A DNA stretch of 64,000 nucleotides from Bacteroidia bacterium (GTDB taxonomy: Bacteria; Bacteroidota; Bacteroidia; Flavobacteriales; Flavobacteriaceae). Shown here in pieces: positions 46,613-54,323 of the stretch (its first letter is position 1; every line of letters begins with the position of its first letter). The notes under the pieces are model-generated. The model was not told where the DNA came from and searched no databases. It worked only from the letters and a program-made list of their open reading frames with translations. Location of the stretch: contig JAUIKY010000006.1 of assembly GCA_030430535.1 (NCBI GenBank), positions 51,759-115,758 on the forward strand. The letters are read 5' to 3'. The position numbers and the translations under genes are program-made.

Positions 46613-47379
46613 TGCATAAATACCCCTATATTATTTTAAGTTTCGTGGCTTTGTTTTTTTTTAGTTGTAAATCGACCAAAACACTGGGTTCTGGTGAAGC
46701 CAACTACAATTTGTCTACTAAACAACTCATCAAAGCCAATGGCAAACAAGCAGCCGATTTTAACACCCTGCAAGCCCGGTTAAAAATAACGTATTCCGAA
46801 GGCGAAAAATCGCAGACCCACTCGGTAACCTTTAGGGCGAAAAAAGATGAAGCCCTTTGGATAAACGCTTCCTTTTCATTGCTTAGGGCATTGGTAACTC
46901 CAGAAAAAGTGAGTTTTTATAATAAACTCGACAATACCTATTTTGATGGCGATTATAAATATTTAAGCGATTTGTTGGGCACTCAACTCGATTTTGAAAA
47001 AGTGCAGAATTTACTCTTGGGCGAAACCATTTATAATTTGAATGAAGGGCAATACAAATCAGCTGTTGATAATGAATCTTATGTGGTTCAGCCTAAAAAT
47101 CAAGTGACCTTGTTCGAGATTTTCTTTTTATTGAGTCCTAAAAATTTCAAAGTGACTTCGCAACAAATATCACAACCCCAAGAAATGAGGCACCTCCAAA
47201 TTGATTATTTGTCGTACCAAGAGGTTGAAAAGCAAATCCTTCCGGAGCGTATAAAAGTGATGGCTGTTGAAGCGAATGAAGAGGTCACAATCGATTTAGA
47301 ATTTAAAAGTGTTTCCCTCAATGAAGATTTAAGGTTTCCGTTTAAAATACCTTCGGGTTTTAAAGCTATAGAACTTTAA
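46612..47379 (+). CDS. DUF4292 lipoprotein
   Basis: This 255-residue protein has a lipoprotein signal (ILSFVALFFFSC, acylated Cys near 19). Its mature domain is beta-rich, like LolA/LolB or DUF4292 proteins: LQARLKITYSEGEKSQTHSV near 54-73, ALWINASFSLLRALVTPEKV near 83-102, and LGETIYNLNEGQYKS near 137-151. DUF4292 is widespread in Bacteroidota in exactly this position, between a TPR gene and an EnvC-like gene. A role in lipoprotein handling or envelope assembly is inferred. One-base overlaps join it to both neighbours. Confidence 0.87.
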   Translation: MHKYPYIILSFVALFFFSCKSTKTLGSGEANYNLSTKQLIKANGKQAADFNTLQARLKITYSEGEKSQTHSVTFRAKKDEALWINASFSLLRALVTPEKVSFYNKLDNTYFDGDYKYLSDLLGTQLDFEKVQNLLLGETIYNLNEGQYKSAVDNESYVVQPKNQVTLFEIFFLLSPKNFKVTSQQISQPQEMRHLQIDYLSYQEVEKQILPERIKVMAVEANEEVTIDLEFKSVSLNEDLRFPFKIPSGFKAIEL

Positions 47380-48608
47380 TGATAAATCAGTTTTTTAAAA
47401 ATAATACGCTTTTTGTGTTCAGCCTATTATTGTGCTGTAATGTTTTATTTTCGCAAAACAATAAGCAAAAGCAGCTGGAAGATAGAAGACAGGAATTACG
47501 CCGTGAAATCCAAAAAATTAACGAATTGCGCGACGAAAACCAATCGAAAGCCAAATCGGAACTCTCGCTAATCGAAGATTTCAACTATAAAATCAACGTA
47601 CTTTCCAATTTAATAAAAGTGACTAATCAGCAAGCGAATTTGTTGACGCGGGAAATTAATTCGAACCAAGAAAAAATCACCAATTTACGGGCCGAATTAA
47701 AGCAGCTTAAGGAAGACTATGCGGCCATGATAGTGAAGTCTTACAAAAGCAAAAACCAGCAAAGTCGGATTATGTTTTTACTGTCGTCGGAAGATTTCAA
47801 ACAAGCCTATAAGCGTTTGCAGTACATGAAACAGTACACCGACCACCAAAAAAAACAGGGTGAAACCATCAAAGAAAAAACGGCTGAACTTCAGGCGACG
47901 AACGAAAATTTATTAAAGCAGCAAGAGGAAAAAAAGAAGCTGATAGCCGAAAATAGAACGGTGCAAAAATCGTTGGAAAAAGAACGTGCCGAGCACCAAA
48001 CCTTGATGGCAACCATAAAAAAGAATTTAAGTCGTTATACAGCACAAATTAGAGAAAAACAGCGCGAAGCCGAGAGGATTGATCGCGAGATTGACCGATT
48101 GATTAAGGCGGCCATTGCCAAGTCGAACGAAAAGGCCGGAAATCCTAAATCGTCAACCAGTTTTGCCTTAACGGCGGAAGAGAAGGTGTTGGCCTCCAAT
48201 TTTGTATCGAACCGAGGCAAACTGCCTTGGCCCGTTGAAAAAGGCTTTGTACGCTTGGGCTATGGCTCGCAACCGCATCCCATCAACAAATCTTTGACCA
48301 TAAAAAGTAACGGGGTGCGTATTGCTACCGAAAAAGGTGCCAAAGCGAGGGCAGTTTTTGATGGTGAGGTGAGCGAAATTTTAATTATGAAAAACGTAAA
48401 TCCCATTGTGATGATCCGCCACGGAAACTATTTGACGATTTATAAAAACCTATCCGAAGTTTACGTTAAAAAAGGCGATAAAGTATCGACCAAGCAGGAA
48501 ATAGGAAAGGTGTTTACTAACCCAAGCAATGGAGAAACTATTTTGAGTTTTACCATTTCCAAAGGGTTTGAGACTGAAAATCCTAGCAGTTGGATTTATA
48601 AGATGTAA
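47379..48608 (+). CDS. EnvC-like murein hydrolase activator with degenerate LytM domain
   Basis: The 409-residue protein has an N-terminal signal segment (TLFVFSLLLCCNVLFS), long coiled coils from about 28 to 240 rich in Lys, Glu and Gln, and a C-terminal LytM-like domain from about 280 (GKLPWPVEKGFVRLGYGSQ). The metal-binding residues of active M23 peptidases are missing: the first HxxxD position reads NGVRIATEKG and the last HxH reads ILSFTISK. This matches EnvC/NlpD-type activators of amidases, which do not cut peptidoglycan themselves. It overlaps the DUF4292 gene by one base. Confidence 0.88.
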   Translation: MINQFFKNNTLFVFSLLLCCNVLFSQNNKQKQLEDRRQELRREIQKINELRDENQSKAKSELSLIEDFNYKINVLSNLIKVTNQQANLLTREINSNQEKITNLRAELKQLKEDYAAMIVKSYKSKNQQSRIMFLLSSEDFKQAYKRLQYMKQYTDHQKKQGETIKEKTAELQATNENLLKQQEEKKKLIAENRTVQKSLEKERAEHQTLMATIKKNLSRYTAQIREKQREAERIDREIDRLIKAAIAKSNEKAGNPKSSTSFALTAEEKVLASNFVSNRGKLPWPVEKGFVRLGYGSQPHPINKSLTIKSNGVRIATEKGAKARAVFDGEVSEILIMKNVNPIVMIRHGNYLTIYKNLSEVYVKKGDKVSTKQEIGKVFTNPSNGETILSFTISKGFETENPSSWIYKM

Positions 48609-48619
48609 CACGTAGTGTC

Positions 48620-48640
48620 ATCCTGAACTTGTTTCAGGAT
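48620..48640. repeat. hairpin repeat between convergent genes
   Basis: ATCCTGAA and TTCAGGAT are perfect inverted arms around CTTGT. The sequence is a well-known type of flavobacterial intergenic hairpin (GTCATCCTGAACTTG...). It lies between the convergent EnvC-like and thioesterase genes and may serve both as terminator. Confidence 0.55.
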
Positions 48641-48647
48641 TTCAAAA

Positions 48648-49157
48648 TCACAAAAACAAAGCTTTCAACTCACTGGCCTCATTCGGCTTCATTTTACCCG
48701 CCAACAATAAACTTAATTGCTTTCTGCGTAAAGCAGCATCAAAGCGTTCTTTTTCCAAATCGGTTTCTGGAACCACTTCCGGTACAGCAATGGGGCGCCC
48801 TGTTTCATCAACGGCTACAAAGGTATAAATGGCTTCGTTGGCTTTGGTTTTTTTGCCCGATTCGCGGTCTTCAATCCAAACATCAATAAACACTTCAATA
48901 GAGGTTTTAAAGGCGCGCGATACTTTGGCTTCAACCGTTACCACACTACCCAGTGGTACAGCCCTACTAAACGCCACATGATTTACCGAGGCTGTTACCA
49001 CAATACGGCGGCTGTGGCGGCGCGCAGCGATACTGGCGGCACGGTCCATACGGGCTAAAAGTTCACCACCAAACAAATTGTTTAAGGGGTTGGTTTCGCC
49101 GGGCAAAACCATATCGGTTAAAATAGTTAGGGACTCTTTGGGCGTTTTGGCTTGCAT
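48648..49157 (-). CDS. acyl-CoA thioesterase (hotdog fold)
   Basis: The 169-residue protein has NPLNNLFGGELLARMDRAAS near 21-40, the NxxxxxFGGxLLxxMD motif of YciA/BACH-type acyl-CoA thioesterases, and VVTASVNHVAFSRAVPLGSV near 50-69. It hydrolyses acyl-CoA to free acid and CoA in the cytoplasm; chain-length preference is unknown. On this strand a TATCTTTG element (49189-49182) lies 24 bases before the ATG. Confidence 0.92.
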   Translation of the reverse strand: MQAKTPKESLTILTDMVLPGETNPLNNLFGGELLARMDRAASIAARRHSRRIVVTASVNHVAFSRAVPLGSVVTVEAKVSRAFKTSIEVFIDVWIEDRESGKKTKANEAIYTFVAVDETGRPIAVPEVVPETDLEKERFDAALRRKQLSLLLAGKMKPNEASELKALFL

Positions 49158-49181
49158 GAAATCGATTTTTTATTTAAGAAA

Positions 49182-49189
49182 CAAAGATA
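49182..49189 (-). promoter_or_regulatory. minus-strand -7 element of the thioesterase gene
   Basis: The minus strand reads TATCTTTG, a match to TAnnTTTG, 24 bases upstream of the ATG at 49157. The divergent thiamine operon has its own element at 49268. Confidence 0.5.
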
Positions 49190-49267
49190 AAGGTTTTAAT
49201 AATTTAAGGAGCGCTTCATGATTTCTCAAATTTAAAATGGAAATCCTCAAAATCGGTTTGGTTTGCC

Positions 49268-49275
49268 TAACTTTG
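49268..49275 (+). promoter_or_regulatory. TAnnTTTG-type -7 element ahead of the TPP riboswitch
   Basis: TAACTTTG ends five bases before the first base of the riboswitch P1 stem, exactly where transcription should start for a leader that begins with the aptamer. Confidence 0.6.
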
Positions 49276-49280
49276 CAACT

Positions 49281-49367
49281 AAAATGGGGTGCTCTGTTTA
49301 GGGCTGAGATGATACCCAAGAGCGCATGTTCTATACCTGATTTGGATAATGCCAACGTAGGGATTTT
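49281..49367 (+). ncRNA. TPP riboswitch (THI element)
   Basis: The conserved TPP aptamer is plain to see. GGGGTGC begins at 49286, GGGCTGAGATGATACCC spans 49301-49316, and ACCTGATTTGGATAATGCCA followed by ACGTAGGGA spans 49335-49363. The P1 stem is AAAAT (49281-49285) with ATTTT (49363-49367). All core bases that contact thiamine pyrophosphate are present. Downstream there is only a weak seven-base hairpin (AAAATAC/GTATTTT, 49372-49392) and a Shine-Dalgarno-like AAAGGA six bases before the ATG. Control may therefore be at translation. It regulates the two-gene unit that follows. Confidence 0.95.
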
Positions 49368-49436
49368 CAAAAAAATACACCAACAGTATTTTCGTTTTAG
49401 TGTCATCTGCCCGTTTTTAAAACCAAAGGAAATTCA

Positions 49437-50042
49437 ATGATGACCGATTTATTTTCCCAACTTACTTTATTGCAATGGATAGGCACGTCCTTTGGCGTGG
49501 TACAGGTACTTTTGGCCAGAAAAAATAATATTAACAACTATCTGTTTGGTATTGTTTCTATTTTGATAAGCCTTTGGGTGCTTTACAAATCGAAGTTGTA
49601 CGCCGATATTTTACTCAACCTTTATTATTTAGTGATGAGCATTTACGGGTGGTTTTACTGGAAATTGGGCAAACAGAATACCGAAGCACCCATTTCGTAT
49701 TCCACAGCCAAAGAACACGGTATAGCCATTGGCATAGTTGTGGGCTGTTTTGGGCTTATGGCCTATTGGCTCAGCCAACATACCGACTCCGATGTGCCGT
49801 ATTGGGATGCCATTGTGGTGGCCTTTGCATGGGCGGGTATGTGGTTAATGGCCAAACGAAAACTGGAAAACTGGGTGTATTTAAACATCAGCAATTTTAT
49901 ATCGGTACCCTTGCTTATTTACAAAGGGCTTTACATTTATGCTGGTTTAACGGTGTTTTTGTTCGTAGTGGCCGTGTCCGGATATTTTAAATGGAAAACC
50001 ATTCTCGATATTAAAAAACAAGAAGAACATGCAAGGGCTTAG
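49437..50042 (+). CDS. pnuT: PnuC-family transporter, thiamine type (PnuT)
   Basis: The 201-residue inner-membrane protein has the seven-helix PnuC layout, with QWIGTSFGVVQVLLARKNNI near 13-32, LYADILLNLYYLVMSIYGWF YW near 54-75 and the WVYLNISNFISVPLLIYKGL motif near 145-164. PnuC proteins carry vitamins by facilitated diffusion. Because it lies right behind a TPP riboswitch, the thiamine-specific PnuT subtype is the best call rather than nicotinamide riboside uptake. No TonB receptor or thiamine kinase gene is adjacent. An AAAGGA motif precedes the ATG, unusual in this lineage. It overlaps the next gene by 14 bases. Confidence 0.9.
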   Translation: MMTDLFSQLTLLQWIGTSFGVVQVLLARKNNINNYLFGIVSILISLWVLYKSKLYADILLNLYYLVMSIYGWFYWKLGKQNTEAPISYSTAKEHGIAIGIVVGCFGLMAYWLSQHTDSDVPYWDAIVVAFAWAGMWLMAKRKLENWVYLNISNFISVPLLIYKGLYIYAGLTVFLFVVAVSGYFKWKTILDIKKQEEHARA

Positions 50043-51030
50043 CGAATTGTGTTTGGGAAAAGAGATGTTTTCTGAAGAAACATTGAATTGGATTGCGGAA
50101 AACAACCTTTGGAATTTATGGATTCCTAAATCGCACGGTGGCTTGGAATGCTCCTTAACGGAAGGATTACAAAAACTCAAAAAACTTGCGGAAACCGACG
50201 GCAGTTTGGGGTGGACGGTGACCCTGTGTAGCGGTGCCAATTTTTTCTTCGGAAATTTACAAAATGAGGTTGCCGATACTATTTTTTTGAATTCCGATAG
50301 TCCCGTTTGTTTTGGTGGCAGCGGAGGCGTATTCGGTACAGCCGAAAAACAGGGCGGAGGGTATGTTGTCTCAGGAACTTGGAGGTATGCTACGGGAGCA
50401 CCGCACTTATCGCACTTTACACTAAACGCCAAGATTCTTGAAAGCGGAAAAGCATTAAAAAACGAAGACGGAACGGATGTGGTACGGTCTTTTGTATTGG
50501 ATAAAAACGATGTAGAAATCATCTCAGATTGGAATGCTATGGGACTCAAAGCTACGGCAACCCATTCTTTTCGGGTAAAACAAAAATGGGTGCATAATAA
50601 GTACAGTTTTTTATACAATGAAGTGTGTCATGATGCACCTATTTTTAAAATCGATTTTTCTGTGTTTGCCGATGTAACGCTTTGGGTAAATTATATCGGG
50701 ATGGCTACCCATTTTTGTAATGAATCGCAAAATATCCTTTCTGATGGAGCACAGTGCAAAATTTTGAAAGACACCATCACTGAAGCCGATAACGCCTTAA
50801 AGGAATATACCGCTCAAGTGGAAGAAAACATTACTTCGGGAATAACTTTTACGGAAAAATTGATTTCTGAAATACACAATGAAGCTTCAAATTCAGTAAA
50901 GGCCCTTTCAAAAGCCATTATTGAAATTTATCCAATGTTGGGTATTCGCGCTTGCAGTGAAAACCAAAACATCAATCACATTTTTAGAGATTATTTTACG
51001 GCTACGCAGCACCATATCTTTGCTCGATAA
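50029..51030 (+). CDS. acyl-CoA dehydrogenase-fold flavoprotein in the thiamine operon
   Basis: The 333-residue protein has the acyl-CoA dehydrogenase/group D flavin monooxygenase fold. An N-terminal helical part has LKKLAETDGSLGWTVTLCSG near 48-67. The middle beta domain has GGSGGVFGTAEKQGGGYVVS near 97-116, then GTWRYATGAPHLSHF, the flavin-binding region. The C-terminal helices end with FRDYFTATQHHIF. It is 50-70 residues shorter than HsaA-like enzymes but keeps both ends. Its start lies inside pnuT, so it shares the TPP-controlled transcript. A role in oxidising a thiamine-related compound is inferred from context only. Confidence 0.78.
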   Translation: MQGLSELCLGKEMFSEETLNWIAENNLWNLWIPKSHGGLECSLTEGLQKLKKLAETDGSLGWTVTLCSGANFFFGNLQNEVADTIFLNSDSPVCFGGSGGVFGTAEKQGGGYVVSGTWRYATGAPHLSHFTLNAKILESGKALKNEDGTDVVRSFVLDKNDVEIISDWNAMGLKATATHSFRVKQKWVHNKYSFLYNEVCHDAPIFKIDFSVFADVTLWVNYIGMATHFCNESQNILSDGAQCKILKDTITEADNALKEYTAQVEENITSGITFTEKLISEIHNEASNSVKALSKAIIEIYPMLGIRACSENQNINHIFRDYFTATQHHIFAR

Positions 51031-51057
51031 TCTTGTTTTCATTGTCCGGTTTTCGTC

Positions 51058-51078
51058 ATGCTGAACTCGATTCAGCAT
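51058..51078. repeat. hairpin repeat downstream of the thiamine operon
   Basis: ATGCTGAA and TTCAGCAT form perfect eight-base arms around CTCGA. It belongs to the same kind of GTCATnCTGAA element as the one at 48620-48640. Confidence 0.5.
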
Positions 51079-51108
51079 CCCATATTTATTGATTAGGTTG
51101 AAAATACA

Positions 51109-51141
51109 AAAAGCAGAAAACAAACGCTGTTTCCTGCTTTT
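51109..51141. terminator. bidirectional terminator between convergent genes
   Basis: AAAAGCAG (51109-51116) pairs with CTGCTTTT (51134-51141). After one mismatch AAACA pairs with TGTTT around a five-base loop. A- and T-runs flank both sides, so it can end the flavoprotein transcript on the plus strand and the HU/SPOR transcript on the minus strand. Confidence 0.75.
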
Positions 51142-51165
51142 AAAATTATATGAGTATCAACAGAT

Positions 51166-52101
51166 TTAATCCAACTTTTTAACTAAAATCCAGGCGTCTT
51201 TGTTGTGGGTGCTTCTTATTTCCTTAACAGCTGTTAAGGCTTCTTTACCCGTTTCGTAGCTTCCGTAAACCACTTGGTGGAGTCCGTATTTGTTCACCCC
51301 AATTTTTCGGGCATTATAGCCTTTCAGTCTAAGTTGCTTTACCTTTTTGTCGCAATTTTCCTCAACCCTAAAAGCCCCGGCCACAATATGGTAGTTTCCT
51401 GTTTGTTTGGTAACATTTATTGTCGCGGCAGGCAGCGGATTTAAACTAAAAGTAGCCTGCTGGATTTTGGTATCCAACTGTTTTGCGGCTTCCTCTTGTG
51501 CCATTTGGTTGTGCTGTTCAATTTTATTTACATAAAAGTTTGAAGCAGCAACACCACCAAGGGTCAATGCAATCAATGCCACAGCAGCATATTTTAAGTA
51601 TGGTTTAGTTTTGCGTTTTTCTGGTGTCACACCAATGGGGATCACTTTTTCAATGTGTTCCGCCACTTCTTTATGCTCTTCGCGAGCTACTGAAGGTGCT
51701 TCAAATTCCGATAAGCCAAAGGCATCGGTAAGGTAGTTCAATTCGTAAGTGGGCTCGAAAAGAATTTTACCTTCTTTGTTAAACACCAAATCACCAATGT
51801 TTTTAAACGTCAAGGTTTCGCCTTGTGTTAAATACGATTTTAAGAGCTTTACCCGTTTTTCAATCTTTTTGTTAGCAGTTTCAAAAGGTATTTTTTCAAC
51901 CTCAGCGATATAATTGGCTAAAAGTCCGTCGTTTTTCTGGATTTGCTCATTAAAAGAAAGCACTTTTTTAGGAGCATAAAACGTATGGGAATCCTCGTCA
52001 ATCGTTGCCGATACCCTTTGGGTTAAAAATGCGCCAAACTCAGGAATGGTAACGCACTCATATCGATATAGTAAGTCGCTAATGTAGGTTTCTAGTTGCA
52101 T
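51166..52101 (-). CDS. HU-CCDC81 and SPOR domain protein
   Basis: The 311-residue protein has an N-terminal HU-CCDC81-like pair (about 1-130; ISDLLYRYECVTIPEFGAFL near 6-25 and LTFKNIGDLVFNKEGKI near 97-113) predicted in the cytoplasm. One membrane helix follows near 174-190 (YAAVALIALTLGGVAAS). The periplasmic SPOR domain is near 233-311 (NYHIVAGAFRVEENCDKKVK), which binds denuded peptidoglycan. This layout is typical of Bacteroidota and may link septal peptidoglycan to an inner partner. A TAACTTTG motif lies six bases upstream of the start. Confidence 0.88.
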   Translation of the reverse strand: MQLETYISDLLYRYECVTIPEFGAFLTQRVSATIDEDSHTFYAPKKVLSFNEQIQKNDGLLANYIAEVEKIPFETANKKIEKRVKLLKSYLTQGETLTFKNIGDLVFNKEGKILFEPTYELNYLTDAFGLSEFEAPSVAREEHKEVAEHIEKVIPIGVTPEKRKTKPYLKYAAVALIALTLGGVAASNFYVNKIEQHNQMAQEEAAKQLDTKIQQATFSLNPLPAATINVTKQTGNYHIVAGAFRVEENCDKKVKQLRLKGYNARKIGVNKYGLHQVVYGSYETGKEALTAVKEIRSTHNKDAWILVKKLD

Positions 52102-52106
52102 GTAAA

Positions 52107-52114
52107 CAAAGTTA
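52107..52114 (-). promoter_or_regulatory. minus-strand -7 element of the HU/SPOR gene
   Basis: The minus strand reads TAACTTTG, ending five bases before the ATG. Transcription would start at or next to the first codon, giving a leaderless or nearly leaderless mRNA. Confidence 0.5.
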
Positions 52115-52205
52115 AAAAATTATGTTTTTGCTTAAAATTTAAAGGGAAGTATTTATTAACAGCCTAAAAATTCTTTTATTGTAGCTTAAAAATCAACAGG
52201 ATAGA

Positions 52206-53309
52206 ATGACCGAAAACGACCTGCTTTACACTTTGGCACTGCAACATGTGCCCAATATTGGCGATATTACTGCAAAGCGATTGATTGCACATTGCGGTTC
52301 GGCCGAAACGGTTTTAAATGAAAAGAAACAAAACCTTCTGAAAATTGATGGCATTGGAAGCGTGACCATTGGAGATTTGTTTAAAACCCACCATTTGAAG
52401 GAAGCTGAGAAGGAAATCGAGTTTATAAAGCAGAATGGTATTAACGTTTTGTACTTTCAGGAAAGCGATTACCCCGAAAGGTTGAAACACTGCATTGACG
52501 GCCCTATTTTACTGTTTCAGGTAGGGAATATCGATTTGAAAAATCAGCGCCTCATCAGTATTGTTGGCACCCGAAAAATCACTACCAGTGGCATGGCGTT
52601 TTGTGAAAGTTTGATAGAACAGTTGGCGCCTTATAATCCAATAATTGTTTCTGGGTTTGCTTATGGCACAGATATTACGGCACATAAAGCCGCCATGAAA
52701 AACAATTTGCAGACTATTGGCTGTTTGGCGCACGGGCTCAATCAAATCTATCCGAAAGTGCATAAAAAGTATATGGTTGATGTGGAGAAGAATGGTGGCT
52801 TTTTTACCGATTTTTGGAGCACCGATACATTCGACCGAAACAATTTTTTAAAACGAAATCGGGTGATTGCGGGGCTGAGCGAAGCGACCATTGTTATTGA
52901 ATCGGCCGAAAAAGGCGGAAGCCTGGTTACTGCCGATATCGCCAACAGTTACAACCGCGAGGTGTTCGCCGTTCCCGGAAGAACTACCGATAGCCAGAGC
53001 ACAGGCTGCAATAATTTAATAAAGCAGCAAAAGGCACATATGCTAACCGTGCCTGCCGATATTCCCTATATTTTAAATTGGGAGTTGGAAGGCAAAGAAA
53101 AACCTGTGGTACAAAAACAATTGTTTGTCGAGCTGGATGACACCGAAAAAGCCATTTACAATTTCCTAAAGGAAAATGAAAAGGAACAATTGGATATGAT
53201 TGCGATAAATTGCCAAATCCCCATTTTTAAAGTGGCCAGCGTGCTGCTCAATATGGAACTGAAAGGCGTGGTGCGCCCATTGCCCGGAAAAATGTTTGAG
53301 GTGGTTTAA
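52206..53309 (+). CDS. dprA: DNA-processing protein DprA
   Basis: DprA binds incoming single-stranded DNA in natural transformation and loads RecA. The 367 residues include a helix-hairpin-helix part (IDGIGSVTIGDLF near 48-60), and the Rossmann-like core SIVGTRKITTSGMAFCESLI near 117-136, VSGFAYGTDITAHKAA near 150-165, RNRVIAGLSEATIVIE near 218-233, KGGSLVTADIANSYNREVFA near 237-256 and VPGRTTDSQSTGCN. A DprA winged-helix tail follows. Length is normal. The gap that follows holds a palindromic repeat and an accessory islet. Confidence 0.95.
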   Translation: MTENDLLYTLALQHVPNIGDITAKRLIAHCGSAETVLNEKKQNLLKIDGIGSVTIGDLFKTHHLKEAEKEIEFIKQNGINVLYFQESDYPERLKHCIDGPILLFQVGNIDLKNQRLISIVGTRKITTSGMAFCESLIEQLAPYNPIIVSGFAYGTDITAHKAAMKNNLQTIGCLAHGLNQIYPKVHKKYMVDVEKNGGFFTDFWSTDTFDRNNFLKRNRVIAGLSEATIVIESAEKGGSLVTADIANSYNREVFAVPGRTTDSQSTGCNNLIKQQKAHMLTVPADIPYILNWELEGKEKPVVQKQLFVELDDTEKAIYNFLKENEKEQLDMIAINCQIPIFKVASVLLNMELKGVVRPLPGKMFEVV

Positions 53310-53310
53310 A

Positions 53311-53332
53311 ATTCCTGCGGAAGCAGGAATCT
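53311..53332. repeat. dispersed palindrome, copy 2
   Basis: These 22 bases are identical to 41989-42010, with eight-base arms ATTCCTGC/GCAGGAAT and a GGAA loop. It lies directly after the dprA stop at the left edge of the accessory islet. Confidence 0.7.
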
Positions 53333-53543
53333 TTCAAAAGAAAACAATGATAAAGTAGTTTTTTTCAGAAAAATATATTCCAATTATTTTAATGATAGCT
53401 TGTACGAACTAATGATAAAGGCTTTGTTTGTTGATTAATGAAGTTCAAATAAAAAGGTTATAAAATGCGAATAATTTTTTGAGGCGGGTAATCGGGACTG
53501 AAACCCTAGTTGATTTAACTTGTTGATTTTCAAAAAATTACAC

Positions 53544-53570
53544 TTGTTTTGTTCTTCTTTTTGTTATAAT
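53544..53570 (+). promoter_or_regulatory. sigma70-like TATAAT promoter of the islet
   Basis: TATAAT at 53565-53570 lies 23 bases before the ATG at 53594, with TTGTTT 15 bases upstream of it (53544-53549). This looks more like a generic sigma70 promoter than the TAnnTTTG form used elsewhere in the window, although TAATATTG at 53567-53574 is one base from that form. It hints at imported genes. Confidence 0.4.
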
Positions 53571-53593
53571 ATTGCACAAGAAAAAACACAATT

Positions 53594-54295
53594 ATGATAA
53601 AAAACTTGACAGATTGGAAAACACAAGTGTATGATTATAACACTGAATTAATTAAGCTATTAGATGAGAAAACAAACCTTAATTATTTGTATTTCGGCTT
53701 CGAAATATTTGATGGAAAAGCTATAGAAGCCCCTGAAATTTTATTCTTGGGAATTAATCCTGGTCGTGGAAATGGCAATGCCGAAAAGAAGATATTAGAA
53801 ACTGACCAAATTTCTTACCTCGATATTTTCGATGAAGTAGAAAACTATAGAAGGGATTATCCCAATACTTACCATTTGGCAGAAAAAACTATTAAATTTT
53901 TTCGAATGCTTAATTGGGGTGAGGAAAAAATATTAGATGTTTTTCAGAAAAAGGTTGTGAAAACAAATTTTTTTCATCTAGCCACAGCAAATATGAATGA
54001 CTTAAAAAGCGTGATTAGCAGTGTGGGTTATTGGGATACGTATTTTAGTAGAAGTGCTTATTTTGCTATCCAGCTAATTAATATACTAAAGCCTAAAGTT
54101 GTGATTTTAGAAGGTAAAAGTGTGTTTGATTACATTGTGACAGAATGTTATCAAAAAAAAGTGTGGAATGACAATAATTATGGATACTTATTTGATGGAG
54201 TGAACAATACTCACATTATCGGATATAAAAGAAGTGGTTTTACGAATAAAAATGCTGAGAGCTTCACAAACAAACTCAAAGAAATTTTTGAATAG
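53594..54295 (+). CDS. uracil-DNA glycosylase-superfamily-like protein
   Basis: I do not recognise a named family. The 233-residue soluble protein contains PEILFLGINPGRGNGN near residues 49-64, similar to the G.(D/N)PG motif A of uracil-DNA glycosylases. KPKVVILEGKSVFDYI near 171-186 is a core strand and helix. IIGYKRSGFTNKNAESF near 210-226 takes the place of the HPS-type motif B loop. The order fits a UDG fold, but no catalytic Asp or His of the classical type is obvious. It is AT-rich, has an atypical promoter, and sits between dprA and trpS with an unknown partner. DNA repair or phage defence is possible, not shown. Confidence 0.55.
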   Translation: MIKNLTDWKTQVYDYNTELIKLLDEKTNLNYLYFGFEIFDGKAIEAPEILFLGINPGRGNGNAEKKILETDQISYLDIFDEVENYRRDYPNTYHLAEKTIKFFRMLNWGEEKILDVFQKKVVKTNFFHLATANMNDLKSVISSVGYWDTYFSRSAYFAIQLINILKPKVVILEGKSVFDYIVTECYQKKVWNDNNYGYLFDGVNNTHIIGYKRSGFTNKNAESFTNKLKEIFE

Positions 54296-54323
54296 CAGAA
54301 AAATAATCAATATAAATTGAGCA

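Noticed and set aside
47379..48608. Active M23 endopeptidase
   Set aside because: The zinc-binding His and Asp residues are replaced, so an EnvC-like activator is the better call.
49170..49406. Possible 78-residue minus-strand gene
   Set aside because: It is antisense to the riboswitch, has no recognisable motif and overlaps the thioesterase promoter region.
49237..49440. Possible 67-residue plus-strand gene ahead of pnuT
   Set aside because: It runs through the TPP aptamer, whose conserved bases fully explain the sequence, and its start lies upstream of the promoter motif.
49437..50042. Nicotinamide riboside transporter (PnuC) as the product
   Set aside because: The TPP riboswitch directly upstream makes the thiamine-specific PnuT subtype much more likely.
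50908..51123. 71-residue minus-strand gene
   Set aside because: It is antisense to the flavoprotein's C-terminus and crosses a hairpin repeat and the terminator.
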